This document shows, one piece after another, positions 1 through 11,329 of a DNA stretch of 64,000 bases. The DNA lies in contig NC_088784.1 of assembly GCF_958450345.1 (NCBI RefSeq), positions 38,688,278 to 38,752,277 on the forward strand. The letters are read 5' to 3'. The notes under the pieces are model-generated. The model worked only from the letters and a program-made list of their open reading frames with translations, did not search any database and was not told the origin of the DNA. A program made the translations under genes and the position numbers. Every line of letters begins with the position of its first letter. The stretch's first letter is position 1. The stretch comes from Calliphora vicina (taxonomy: Eukaryota > Arthropoda > Insecta > Diptera > Calliphoridae).

Positions 1-182
1 TTTCACAGGTGGTAACAAATACAATGCTTTAACAAATTAATTAAAATCGATTGAAAGAATTTCGTCTTTTAAATCCTCTTTAAAAGAACATTTATGCTCA
101 ACATTTGAATCGCTTCTGATGTAAACTTTATACCTAATATACATATTTAAGATATTTTGTATTACTTATTTGTTCATATGTA

Positions 183-1539
183 TATTAGAGTGACAGCCGA
201 TTTTTTTTTTAGATTTCAAAGAGTGCCGGGTGGAATATTGTGACACTAGGCCTATATGTTAAGTGCTGAAAATTTGAGCCAAATCGGGCAACGATTTCTG
301 GACGCGCATCGAGGTCAAAGTTCAGATATATGCAAAATTATACTATTTATATGGATTAAATAGGTGAAACTCGTTAACTTTCTGCATTGTTTTCTACAAA
401 TATGTAGATTTATTTATATTAATGAATATTACATTAAAAAAAATTTTTGGAAATTAACCCTGTATCTCCTTTGGGTCAAAATTATCCAAAAACTGTATTA
501 TCGCCAAAATTAGAGAAAACATTTTTCAGATATTTTAAAAATTTAGCTACTAAATAAATAATTTTGCAATTGAATGAAAAAGAATCGAAATATGTACGTA
601 ATTATCGTTGTAATGAGATATAAATGACAAAATTTGGTTAAAAAATTTTAAAGTTATTACTAATTCGCCAGACCATAAACCTATTCATAATATTATAGTC
701 CTTGTAATTTTAAATATGGTCTGAAAGTTTTACTAAAATCGGAAAACGATAACCTTAAATCGTGAAGGTCAAATATAAAATTTTTCAATATTTGGAATTT
801 CTAAAGAAAAGATAGCGAACTGTTATATATTTTTGGGCCGTTAAAAAAAGATAATTTTTTTGGCCATACCTGTGAATAGGTTAACGGTATCCTATGAAGA
901 CAAAAACACATACACAAGTAAATACGGATATATCTTAAATAAAAATTTGCTTATATTTTAATTTTTTTTCGAAATATGTTAATTTTTTTCCTAAATTTTT
1001 TGTTCAAGTGGCCTGAAACACGTAAATGGTCTGGCGAATTTGAAATAACTTTAACATTTTTTAACCAAATTTTGTCATTTATATCTCATTACAACGATAA
1101 TTACGTACATATTTCGATTATTTTGCATTCAATTGCAAAATTATTTATTTAGTAGCAAAATTTTTAAAATATCTGAAAAATCTGCATTTTTTCCGAATTT
1201 GGCGATAATACAGTTTTTGGGTAATTTTGACCCAAAGGAGATGCGGGGTTAACTTACAAAAAAAAATTTTTAAATGTAATATTCATTAATATAAGTAAAT
1301 CTATACATTTCTAGAAAACAATGCAGAAATTTAACGAGTTTCACCTATTTATTCCATATAAATAGTAAAATTTTGCATATATCTGAACTTTGTCCTCGAT
1401 GCGCGTCCAGAAATCGTTTTCCGATTTGGCTCAAATTTTCAGCACTTAACTTTTAGGCCTAGTGTCACAATATTCCACCCGGCACTCTTCAAAATTTTAA
1501 CAACAAATTTTTTCCATACAACTGATTGTCACTCTAATG
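183..1539. mobile_element. Palindromic non-coding DNA element HP-1 (Tc1/mariner-type ends)
   Basis: The left end reads ATTAGAGTGACA and the right end TGTCACTCTAAT-like, with TA on each side (181-182 and 1540-1541). About 490-510 bp at each side (to about 675, and from about 1025) are inverted copies. Shared modules are the GAGTGCCGGGTGG block near 220 and 1480 and a GTACGTAATTATCG block near 597 and 1098. The centre is not palindromic, so the two arms lost different internal segments. It is a shorter relative of the element at 1796-4235. There is no coding capacity; ORFs through the arms are chance. A TA duplication and short TIRs suggest mobilisation by a Tc1/mariner-type transposase, which is inference. 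Confidence 0.75.
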
Positions 1540-1795
1540 TATATATATTATTTTTGCAAACTTTGCCTCAATAATGCCTCAAAGGCGCTGAGGCCAAAAT
1601 AAATTGAATTCAAAAATGTTTGTGCAAATAAATAAATAAATAAAAATAAAAAAAAATATTGTTTAGACACGCTTCTAGTTTTGCCAACAGTGTTGAAAAT
1701 TATTCTAGCGTATATTTTAATCAGGCGCCTAAATTTTTATTTTTTTAGAAAACATATTTTATCCATCCAAATTTTTATTTTTTTTAGAATATGTA
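1540..1795. other. AT-rich spacer between two hairpin elements
   Basis: AT-rich sequence with no gene. It holds a short palindromic block (GCCTCAAAGGCGCTGAGGC, near 1577) and, at about 1750-1775, a segment reading CATATTTTATCCATCCAAAT that recurs just right of the next element, near 4239-4261. Confidence 0.5.
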
Positions 1796-4235
1796 CATTA
1801 GAGTGACAATCAGTTGTATGGAAAAAAATTTTTGTTAAAATTTTGAAGAGTGCCGGGTGGAATATTGTGACACTAGGCCTAAATGTTAAGTGCTGAAAAT
1901 TTGAGCCAAATCGGGCAACGATTTCTGGACGCGCATCGAGGTCAAAGTTCAGACATATGCAAAATTTTACTGTTAATATGGAATAAATAGGTGAAACTCG
2001 TTAACTTTCTGCATTGTTTTCTAGAAATATGTAGATTTATTTATATTAATGAATATTACATTAAAAAAAAGTTTTGGAAATTAACCCTGTATCTCCTTTG
2101 GTTCAAAATGACCCAAAAACTGTATTATCGCCAAAATTAGAGAAAAATGCAAATTTTTCAGTTATTGAAAAAAATTTGCTACTAAATAAATACTTTTGCA
2201 ATTGAATGCAAAAGAATCGAAATATGTACGTAATTATCGTTGTAATGAGATATAAATGACAAAATTTGATTAAAAAATGTTAAAGTTATTACAAATTCGC
2301 CAGACCATTACCGTGTTTCAGACCACTTGAACAAAAAATTTAGAAACAAAATTTAGATATTTCGAGAAAAATTAAAAAAAGCTCATTTTTACTTAAAATA
2401 TGTCCATATTTACTTGCATATGAGTTTTTGTCTTCGTAGGACACCGTTAACCTATTCGCAGGTATGGCCAAAAAAAATAATTTTTTTTAACGGCTGTTTC
2501 AAAACTCCATTTTCAAATTTTTAAAAATTTTGTTAAACAAATTTCAGTTTTTTTCGATCATCACATTGGGGTTTATTGAGATCAAAATAGGGAATAAAAA
2601 TATGAAAAAATTATGTCAATACCTCTTACAGTTTTTCCGTACCTGCGATTGAAATTTTGCGTTTTTCAAGAAAAACTAATTTTTTGTCCATATTTAGGCG
2701 AATGAGTCCAATTTCCTTACTGTTATAAATTTTAAGTAAAACCTATTCATAATATTATAGTCCTTGTAATTTTAAATATGTTCTGAAAGTTTTACTAAAA
2801 TCGGATAACGTTAACCTTTGAATCGTGAAGGTCAAATGCCAAATTTTTCAATATTTGGAATTTCTAATGAAAAGATAGCGAAATGTTACATATTTTTGGG
2901 CCGATTTTCATGAAACTTGAGGAAAATATATATTGGGGTCTAGCATTTACAACAACAGTGCAAAAATGAATTTTAACCTTTAAGAGGACTTGGGGTCAAA
3001 ATGGTTGTGTTTATCTTGATTTTAAAAGTTGAGAATAATTTGGACCCCAAGTGCTGCTAAGGGTTAATTTCCATTTTTGTGCTGTTATTTTAAATTCTGG
3101 ACTTTATGTTATATTTTCCTCAAGCTTCATGAAAATCGGCCCAAAAATATGTAACATTTCGCTATCTTTTCATTAGAAATTCCAAATATTGAAAAATTTG
3201 ACCTTTGACCTTCACGATTCAAAGGTTATCGTTTTCCGATTTTAGTAAAACTTTCAGAACATATTTAAAATTACAAGGACTATAATATTGTGAATAGGTT
3301 TTACTTAAAATTTATAACAGTAAGGAAATTGGACTCATTCGCCTAAATATGGACAAAAAATTAGTTTTTCTTGAAAAACGCAAAATTTCAATCGCAGGTA
3401 CGGAAAAACTGTAAGAGGTATTGACATAATTTTTTCATATTTTTATTCCCTATTTTGATCTCAATAAACCCCAATGTGATGATCGAAAAAATCTGAAATT
3501 TGTTTAACAAAATTTTTAAAAATTTGAAAATAGAGTTTTGAAACAGCCGTTAAAAAAAATTATTTTTTTTGGCCATACCTGCGAATAGGTTAACGGTATC
3601 CTACGAAGACAAAAACTCATATACAAGTAAATATGGACATATTTTAAGTAAAAATGAGCTTTTATTTTAATTTTTCTCGAAATATCTAAATTTTTTTTCT
3701 AAATTTTTTGTTCAAGTGGTCTGAAACACGGTAATGGTCTGGCGAATTTGTAATAACTTTAACATTTTTTAATCAAATTTTGTCATTTATATCTCATTAC
3801 AATGATAATTACGTACATATTTCGATTATTTTGCATTCAATTGCAAAAGTATTTATTTAGTAGCAAATTTTTTTCAAAAACTGAAAAATTTGCATTTTTC
3901 TCTAATTTTGGCGATAATACAGTTTTTGGGTCATTTTGAACCAAAGGAGATACAGGGTTAATTTCCAAAACTTTTTTTTTAATGTAATATTCATTAATAT
4001 AAATAAATCTACGTATTTCTAGAAAACAATGCAGAAAGCTAACGAGTTTCACCTATTTATTCCATATTAACAGTACAATTTTGCATATATCTAAACTTTG
4101 ACCGCGATGCGCGTCCAGAAATCGTTGCCCGATTTGGCTCAAATTTTCAGCACTTAACATTTAGGCCTAGTGTCACAATATTCCACCCGGCACTCTTTGA
4201 AATCTAAAAAAAAAAAATCGGCTGTCACTCTAATG
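1796..4235. mobile_element. Long hairpin element HP-2, 2.44 kb, arms about 1.2 kb
   Basis: The ends read CATTAGAGTGACA and TGTCACTCTAATG, flanked by TA at 1794-1795 and 4236-4237. Almost the whole length is one inverted repeat centred near 3018, with a non-paired loop of only about 40-50 nt. Matched blocks include the GTGCCGGGTGG end blocks (about 1850 and 4185), GTACGTAATTATCG (about 2227) against CGATAATTACGTAC (about 3803), and GGCCAAAAAAAATAA (about 2466) against TTATTTTTTTTGGCC (about 3560). No protein is encoded. A transcript from either strand would fold into a very long stem. It is probably a non-autonomous foldback-type element of the same family as HP-1. Confidence 0.8.
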
Positions 4236-4360
4236 TACATATTTTATCCATCCAAATTAAATTTGTATTCGATTTTATCTCATATTTGTTAATATATTCA
4301 TACATTTTATGTTTTAATGTACTTCATTAAAAAGAATATTATTTATTTATTATTATTATT

Positions 4361-4853
4361 AAAGTTTACTATGTTGAATTTTGTGAGTATACCAACATTT
4401 TTAAGCGATTTATGCACGTTAAAGTGATTTTCGGAAGCGGGTCTATATGGGAGCTATGACTAATTATGGACCGATCGTATCAAACTTTGGTGACATGAAT
4501 TTTGTATATATAAAACTTATTTGGAGCGAAATTTGTGTAGATACATATATAAATTAAACATTTATGACCGATAAAGTCCAATTTCGGAAGGACATTTGTA
4601 TGGGGGCTAGGTGAAATAATGGACCGATTTCAGCCAGTTTCAATAGGCTTGGTCCTTGGGCCGAAAAAATAATATGTACCAAATTTGATCGAAATATCTT
4701 CGAAATTGCGACCTGTACTCTTAATCGACTCAGAAAGTGATTCCAAGTCGATCGGTATACTTTAAGGTGGGTGTTAGACTATAATTTTTGGGCGTTACAA
4801 ACATCTGCACAAACGCATAATACCCTCCCCACTTTGGTGGTGTAGGGTATACA
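4361..4853 (-). mobile_element. DINE-like/mini-me-type repeat, reverse copy
   Basis: This segment is the approximate reverse complement of about 36245-36750. Shared landmarks are TTTAAGCGATTTATGCACG, GGACCGATCGTATC, CCTCCCCACTTTGGTGGTG and the terminal GTAGGGTATAC. The family is a common dispersed repeat in flies; the link to Helitron-like DINE/INE-1 elements is from general knowledge, not a search. It lacks the GTCY microsatellite present in the 36-kb copy. It is non-coding. Confidence 0.6.
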
Positions 4854-5277
4854 AATAATAGAACGGACAATAGATTTTAAAAAATATATAAAAATTTGAA
4901 GAGGTCTCCTCATTCGAAATATTTTTTTCATACCATATCATATCTCGCTGATAACAAATATGACAAAATTTTAAAGATATTTGCCCTTTTAACCCTCTAA
5001 TGCCTAAACATACCCAAGATCTTAAAGTAAATATGTAAGAAAAACAAGATTATAATTGAAAACACAAAGCGAAAAAAACTCGAAAACTGACGAAACCTCT
5101 TAAAATGTTTGCAAATTTATCACAATTAAGTTGTGATAAACGTGATAAAAATTATAAAATAAAATTTATATTCTACATAAAATTGTCGATCTAATTATAA
5201 TTTATTAATGTGTCCCAAATAGTTTAGATATCTATTTCTTCAATCTTTCGAAAAAATTATAAAATTTTTGTTTAATT

Positions 5278-5690
5278 TTTTTTTCCAAAATCAAAAAATT
5301 GTTTGTTTTTTTTTCAAAATGAGCCATTTTTTCTCAAAAGAAAGCTTAGATATTTTCCTTGAAGACCTTTTTGGTCGCTTAGTGGGATCCGTGTTGGATA
5401 TCTATCCAAATAAATGTTTTGTAACTCAAAACATACAATTTTTGACATTTTTGCAAAACCAAAAACTTTGTTAACTTTTTTTTAAAATGGACCCTTTTTT
5501 ATTTTTTTTTTGCTCAAAAGAAAGCTTATGTCTTTTCACTGAAGACCTTTTTGGTCGCTTAGTGGGATGCGTATGGGATATCTATCAAAATAAATATTTG
5601 TAACTCAAGACATAAAATTTTTTTTTGCAAAATCTAACTTTTTTCAAACTGGTTCCTTATTTTTGCTAAAAAGAAAGCTTTGATGACGAG
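5278..5690. repeat. Tandem repeat, about 180-bp period, 2.3 copies
   Basis: The block GAAGACCTTTTTGGTCGCTT occurs at 5361 and again at 5541 (180 bp apart). Both are preceded by CTCAAAAGAAAGCTTA and followed by GATATCTATC. A third, partial copy of the AAAGCTT block is at about 5673. The units are diverged and non-coding. The 68-codon ORF across copy 1 is chance. The rest of 4860-6400 is AT-rich and I recognise no gene in it. Confidence 0.75.
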
Positions 5691-6408
5691 TCTATGTCTT
5701 TCAACTTAGTTATTATTACCAGTGCTTCCAATAATAGTCCTATATTACACTATACAACAAAATCAAATTTTTTCCCAAATTACAAGGTCTGACTTTCTGG
5801 TTGAATTTTCCGTTTTGGTGTATTTAGGGACTTATAGTAAAATTTGACGGATAATATTTTTGCGGAACATTTTAACCCCTTAAATCCCTGTTTTAATGGT
5901 GTTTTTTGCTCATTTTTAAAAGAAGGATAAAAAAAGACCCATGCCTTGAAGATTTATAGGGTTAACATATTCTAAAAAAATGTTCTCCTTAACATTTTAC
6001 ATAAATTAGCTAACACATTTTATACCTAAAATGTAAGGATCACATGGTTTCTTATGACGATTAACAATAAGAATATGCAAGAGTTGGGAAACTTTAACAC
6101 CCCCTCAAATGAAATTTAGATGTAAACTTTCAAAACGCTGATACACGTGTCTTTTTTTTTGTCTCCTCTATCAAAGTTTATTGGTCAGACCTCGTAATTT
6201 TGTTTGGTGTTACAGTGTTATTATTCATTTTGTTTTATTATTTAACTTTTTTTTTGTAAAATTTATGTTCTTTTCGTTTTTAATTTTTGAAATTTATTTT
6301 TATTACTTATTGTACATTATTTTAATTATTTAAAAACAGTTTGAAGGCTTATTTTAAAACATTTTTTTCTTTTATACCAAAGCTCAATACTGTGGGAAGG
6401 ATGTTGTA

Positions 6409-7299
6409 GAGTAAGTTCGGGTAATGTGGTATAGGCGGGTAATGTGGTATAGCTGCTTTTCTCTAAAACTAAGAGCATAGGAGTAGCGGTACCAAGCTTA
6501 AGAGTTTTATGATCTCAGAAAATTCACATTGGGCGAGTGTACTTAATTTTTACAGGTCATGGAAATAGTCAGTTGTAAAAAATCAGCATTATCTTATGGT
6601 AGACTTTTTTTGTGATCTGTTAAAAATTAATTTTTTTCTACAATCACGTGTTTTAAACTTTATTGATTTAATTTTAAAGTCAAATGGGAATATTTTGCTA
6701 TTGAAGAACATATGTAACAATATAGTATATTTAGTGTATATGTTTAATTTTATAATAATTTCATTAAACCACGTGGTCGGCTAAAGAATTTCAAGCAAAT
6801 AATATGCCAAAGAAATGTGAAGTATGAAAATGGGCAGCGGAAGAATTGAAGACGCTATATGAGCTATTAGAAACAACAAATGGAAATTTTTTTCGCATCA
6901 GTCACTCAATGTCTCCTACGAAGCGAAGAATGTATTGAGGAGCTTCTGGTAAGCTAGGTCAGCCGCCAAATTTAACCGCATCCATTAAAGATGATTTAAA
7001 TAAAACGCAACTCATTTACAAATTAAAATACTATATATCGGTTATGCGGTTTGGTATACAATATTAAAAAAACATGGTATACCACATTACCCGCCAATTT
7101 TTTCAATGGCTTGTTTATGGGTGTTTTCTCTTTTTCCCAAATTTCTCTGAAACTTGAACTTAAAAGACTTTTTTACTTTCATGGATGTAAACCTAACACT
7201 TGTAGTAAAACACCACCTGAAAACTGTTCCAATCAAATTAAGATTCTAAAAATTATAGTCAAATATAAAATAGGTATACCACATTACCCGAACTTACTC
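6409..7299 (+). mobile_element. pogo-like DNA transposon remnant with doubled terminal motif
   Basis: The ends are inverted copies: GAGTAAGTTCGGGTAATGTG at the left and CACATTACCCGAACTTACTC at the right, flanked by TA (6407-6408 and 7300-7301). A second copy of the GGGTAATGTGGTATA motif lies 21 bp inside the left end (about 6438), and its inverse lies near 7075. The 891-bp element therefore has doubled inverted motifs, as often seen for transposase binding sites. A decayed N-terminal transposase reading frame sits inside. TA duplication and the internal motif support the pogo/Tc1 superfamily. Confidence 0.75.
6804..7045 (+). pseudogene. pogo/CENP-B-type transposase N-terminal fragment (decayed)
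   Basis: From ATG 6804 the frame opens with MPKKCEV, hits a stop, and continues KWAAEELKTLYELLET. It later reads SGKLGQPPNLTASIKDDL after another stop. Basic residues after the start, a helical segment and a G-x-LG-x-PP-x-L stretch resemble the psq/CENP-B helix-turn-helix N-terminus of pogo-class transposases. That domain would bind the terminal repeats of the host element. The DDE catalytic part is absent, because the element ends about 250 bp downstream. It is inactive. The assignment rests on motif resemblance only. Confidence 0.45.
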
Positions 7300-7407
7300 T
7301 ATTTAGTGTTTTTATTGAGGCCTTATTTCCTAAACCCAGTTCAAGTGAAAGTTCAAATGGAAAAACAAATCATTAAACATTCAAAAATTAGTTTTCAATA
7401 AAAATAA

Positions 7408-7534
7408 CCCCCATTAACACGAAGTCTGGTTAGGTCTTAACTAATATTTATACTGTCGGTTAAAATTATTTTTGTAGGAAAACTGTCAGTATAACTATTA
7501 GTTAACATGTAACCAGACTTCGTGTTAATGGGGG
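7408..7534. mobile_element. 127-bp MITE, CCCCC ends, TAA target duplication
   Basis: It begins CCCCCATTAACACGAAGTCT and ends with the inverse, flanked on both sides by TAA (7405-7407, 7535-7537). The arms are about 26 bp at the ends with further inner pairing (GTTAAGACC / TTAGTTAAC region). Three-base TWA duplications are typical of PIF/Harbinger-type MITEs. Related copies are at 10594-10720, with the same length, and at 29055-29253. Confidence 0.85.
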
Positions 7535-7539
7535 TAAAA

Positions 7540-9229
7540 AATTAAATGAAACGCCAGAATTCGTATGTATTGATTACCCTTTTCGTGAAAACAAAATCAA
7601 ATTTTGTTATTTTTTAATATTTGGTTTTTGGTGCCTGGATTTAGCTCTTCGTTTTTATTTGGTTTCATTAAAAACTAGTTGTTTCTTAACTTTTGTTCAC
7701 TACTTTTAATATTGAAAACTGGATATTATTTCTGATTAGATTTCGGACATTTATAGTAAATAACCCTGATTTTCTAATAAAAAAAACTAATTAACTAATA
7801 ACATTTAACAGTTTTGACGTTTTTTTCTGCGAATTCATTGTATTTTAAAAAATACTTTTAGAAAATAATGAATAATCAATATTGCACAAAATTGCACATT
7901 CTTCCACTTTAAAAATTCACTTGCATTTTCTAAAACTTTCAACAAACAAGTGTTTTGATTATAAACAGCTGTTTAATTTGTATTACGAATTAAAAAAAAA
8001 TATCGGAATTGTGGATCCACAATTGGAAGACTAATGGTTTTTAAAGTTTAGACACAAACTAATTGCAACAAATTATTTATCGCATATAGATATCACCACT
8101 ATCATTGAGAACAACGTTACATTTACATAATAATGTTATGCTTTTTCATCAAAATATATTTTTCATTTAAATTTCTAAAATTGATTATTCCTCCTTTCTT
8201 TTGGGGTAGGGAATTTCCTTTCCTCCCGTGGATCCACGGATCTTGAAATTAATTTTCAGACTTTTCATGCCCCAATCCTCCCATGTGAGGGGCTGCTGCT
8301 GGAATGAAGTACCAAACAAGATGTTGATGTCCATAATTTTCAACAGCGGTGTCCCGTAAGTCTTCTTCATGTTTTTCATTTACTTCTCTTGCAGTGCCAA
8401 CAATATTTCATCCGTTGAACGAAAAAATGATTTATAAAGGTCTGTTAATTAAAACATAGGAAAATAACAGAACTAAGCAAAGACAAACATATTTTAGGAA
8501 ACTGATATGTTATTTAACATTTTTTTTTTTAGGAGAGACACTCATATAACTATGAATTAACAGAATTAAATGTATGAAAGAACGTCTTAAAATTTAAGAC
8601 TTAAATGTACCTGTTACTTGCTATAATCAGTAACAGTTATAACAAGGTGGGGAAATATCGCCCATCTATAGTATATAGTAAATAAAATTGTGTAAATATT
8701 TCAAACATCTCATGTAGAAAGGCCCTAATTCAAATTATTTTTGAAATTAACAGAAGAAGGTAAAAACATTAGCAATTGTTAAATGTAGATAATACAGTTT
8801 ATGTATTATCTACATTTAACAATTACTTGTAAACCCATTATTTTGATACTATTGCATTAAATTTCTATGGTGAGGTGTATTTGTGTATTGGAATCACTAA
8901 AAAATACAATTTTAAAAAATTTTTCGTTAGGGCTTTATTACATGAGACCAACGATATGTATGTATTTAAGAATAAATAATTTTGAAGGTGTAGTACAATT
9001 ATCTACTTGTGTATGTAAGAGTATGTACGCACAGAAATCTACTTAAAAGGATGTTAAGGATTGTGTGTATTTAAGGAAGTGTTTCGACATTTTGATGTTG
9101 GCTAATGTTGACAATTAAATGTCACAAATTACACCTTGATATTAAGTCAAGTCAACAATTTTCTTAAGACTCATTTAATATGGCAAGACTATTATTACAT
9201 AATCATGAATTGAAATTACTTTAAATATA
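7540..9229. other. Intergenic AT-rich stretch without recognised gene
   Basis: No credible gene. A 64-codon minus-strand frame at 8185-8379 (LTWEDWGMKSLKINFKIR in its middle) lies in a patch of more balanced composition and may be a fragment of a transposon or retroelement ORF. I could not place it in a family. A perfect short hairpin lies at 8774-8824. Confidence 0.4.
8774..8824. repeat. Perfect 23-bp stem hairpin, 5-nt loop
   Basis: AATTGTTAAATGTAGATAAT-ACA is followed by the 5-base loop GTTTA and then by its exact reverse complement. The stem has no mismatches. It is too short and too perfect for a usual fly pre-miRNA, and is more likely the core of a tiny MITE or a replication-slippage palindrome. 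Confidence 0.85.
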
Positions 9230-9415
9230 ACATAAAAACATATGTGGACTTAAAAGAAAGGTTGGTATAACACATTTTACATGGAATATATGAAAAAACG
9301 TTAAAATTTTTGAAAGTGGGCAAGGTTTGTGGGCCATCTGAAGAGTAAGTATAAGCTTATTATATAAGTATTTGGTATTGGTGAAAACTTGAAGATTGAT
9401 ATTTTGTAAAATGAA

Positions 9416-10440
9416 TAGTGTTTATAAAAAACCGACTTTTTAAAAAACCGGTTTGTCGGTTAACCGAAAATTGGGCTTTTTTAGAAAACCGGTTTTTCGG
9501 TCAACCGACATCGAAAAAACCGGTTAACCGTCATATATATGTAGAAAACATAAAATGTCCAATAAAGTATATACAGCTTTAAAATTTGTAGTTTTTAGTA
9601 TGAATATACAAAAGTGCTAAGTCCATTTTAATTTGTAAAAATTTCAAAATTATTATCTCAGTCAAATGGAATTGAGTATAAATATGTTACTAAATATATA
9701 ATATACTTGTTTTAATTATTGGTTTATTCATTAAATTTTTCTGATATGGAACAGAAAATGTAGCAAGTCCCAAAAAAGATGCAAACGCACTTCTTCTTAG
9801 CTGTGATTATTTGTCATTATAAATCATACCAAATAATAAATAAAACTCCATTATCAGATTCCAAAATATTTCAAATTATGGATTTTGGAACGTTGTTATT
9901 TCTGAAAAGGACTTTGTACACTAAGCTAACGAAATGACTAATAAAATAAAATTTTAAGAACAAAACACACTGAAGTCACATGAAGTCAAATTGATTGAAA
10001 GAAGGTATGCACATCAAATTCAACTTGACGTTTGGTAAAATCATCACTAAGTTTATAATGAATCATTATTAAGATTTTGCTTAACTTCTAGAATTCTGCG
10101 GAATTTAATTTTTATAGTTTGATTATGTACAATTTATTTTAAGTAAACTTATCGTCCTCTACTATTTAGAATCATTGTAATTCTTAAAAATATCAATCTA
10201 AATAGGTTTATATTGTAAATCAGCAAATCAGACCAATAATGTTTGTACAATGAATATAAAAAATGCACAAAACCATGATATTTCTTAATTTTAAACCTAA
10301 ATTTTAAAATCCGGTTAATCGAGTGATAAAAACCGGATAAACCGGTTAACCGAAAATCAACATTTTAAATTAACCGGTTCGCAAAAAACCGAGATTTCGA
10401 AGAAAAACCGGTTTTTCGGTTAACCGGTTTATAAACACTA
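9416..10440. mobile_element. hAT-type non-autonomous transposon, 1025 bp
   Basis: The terminal inverted repeats are TAGTGTTTATAAA and TTTATAAACACTA. The flanks carry a perfect 8-bp target duplication, AAAATGAA, at 9408-9415 and 10441-10448. Just inside both ends lie dense clusters of AACCGG/CCGGTT motifs (about 9428-9530 and 10310-10430), as in the subterminal transposase-binding repeats of hAT elements. No transposase ORF remains. The middle (about 9610-9935) shows GCTAAGTCC and ACTAAGCTAACGAAATG blocks also seen at 25551-26055, so it may contain a further inserted element. Confidence 0.88.
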
Positions 10441-10593
10441 AAAATGAATTAATCTTATGAATTTTTCGAAAGTCTTTTACCTTAAAAACTTAAAAAATTA
10501 TAGTATGGTTATTTTCCATGAAGAAAAATATAAATTAATGTAAAATTTTAACGGTTAAAGCTATCATAACAAATTTTGGAACTACTGTACTAA

Positions 10594-10720
10594 CCCCCAT
10601 TTTCTCAATATCTGGTTATCGTTTTTCGTAACGATAAACCTCCAATTAATATTTTTTTTGTATGAGAACTGCCAGTTTATCGTCACGATAAAAAATAGCC
10701 AGATATTGAGAAAATGGGGG
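10594..10720. mobile_element. 127-bp MITE, CCCCC ends, TAA target duplication (second copy)
   Basis: It starts CCCCCATTTTCTCAATATCT and ends in the inverse, flanked by TAA at 10591-10593 and 10721-10723. It is exactly as long as the copy at 7408. The stem sequences differ, but the central strip (TTTTTTTTGTATGAGAACTG against ATTTTTGTAGGAAAACTG) is related. It sits inside repeat R-A, and the empty site is visible at about 59490 in copy 2. Confidence 0.85.
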
Positions 10721-11329
10721 TAAGTGTCTTTAAATCAATGGCATTAAAATTTTTGACATTTTTTATTTTCAAATACCGAAATTCCTAAAACGGAATTGTG
10801 TACAAATATGTTCCAAAAACTCATTTTTTTTTAGAAATGTGGCCACTGTGACGTTATTTATCGTGTGCTAGTAAATATTTAATTTATGTATTTAAATAAG
10901 ATATATGGTTATACACATATGGAGCTATTTCGAGGATCGATGCTTTGGGTTTTTAGAATTTTTTACTCAAACCTATTTTTTCTTTTAAATTGGCCAAGCT
11001 TGGATAGGTCTGGTGGGTCTGGTGAGCCAAATCTTACTTTACACTTTTTTGCGTTAAGCTCTCTTTTTGGATCATTTATAAATTTTATATAGTTCCGAAG
11101 AAATTTTTTTTCTACAAAAGAAAAAAATATTGGCCGTTTTTGAAAAAAAAAACCTAAAATACGGACCATTTTACATGTTCCAACTTTTTATAGCGACCTG
11201 TTAGCAGTCATTTTTATTTTATTTAGAATTCGATCGCTAATACAGCTGATGTTTTAAGAAAATTGAAAACTCATCTGTTTCAAAAACGAAGGGCAGTTTT
11301 GTGTTAGGTTATTATAAATTTTGAGAAAA

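Larger units (their letters stand above)
9230..11100. repeat. Old dispersed repeat R-A, copy 1 (split by two later insertions)
   Basis: The pieces 9230-9407, 10449-10590 and 10724-11100 align in order with about 59170-59880. Shared blocks include GTGACGTTATTTA, GAGCCAA, TTTTATATAGT and CCGAAGAAA at the right end. Copy 1 is interrupted by the hAT element at 9416-10440 and by the MITE at 10594-10720. The family is non-coding and its transposon class is unknown. In copy 2 it forms the interior of a foldback. Confidence 0.65.

Noticed and set aside
3837..4052. 71-codon minus-strand ORF in HP-2
   Set aside because: It lies within the palindromic arm and is not preserved in the other arm or in HP-1.
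8185..8379. 64-codon minus-strand ORF
   Set aside because: Protein-like middle but too short and isolated to call. It may be a retroelement scrap and is described with the surrounding region.
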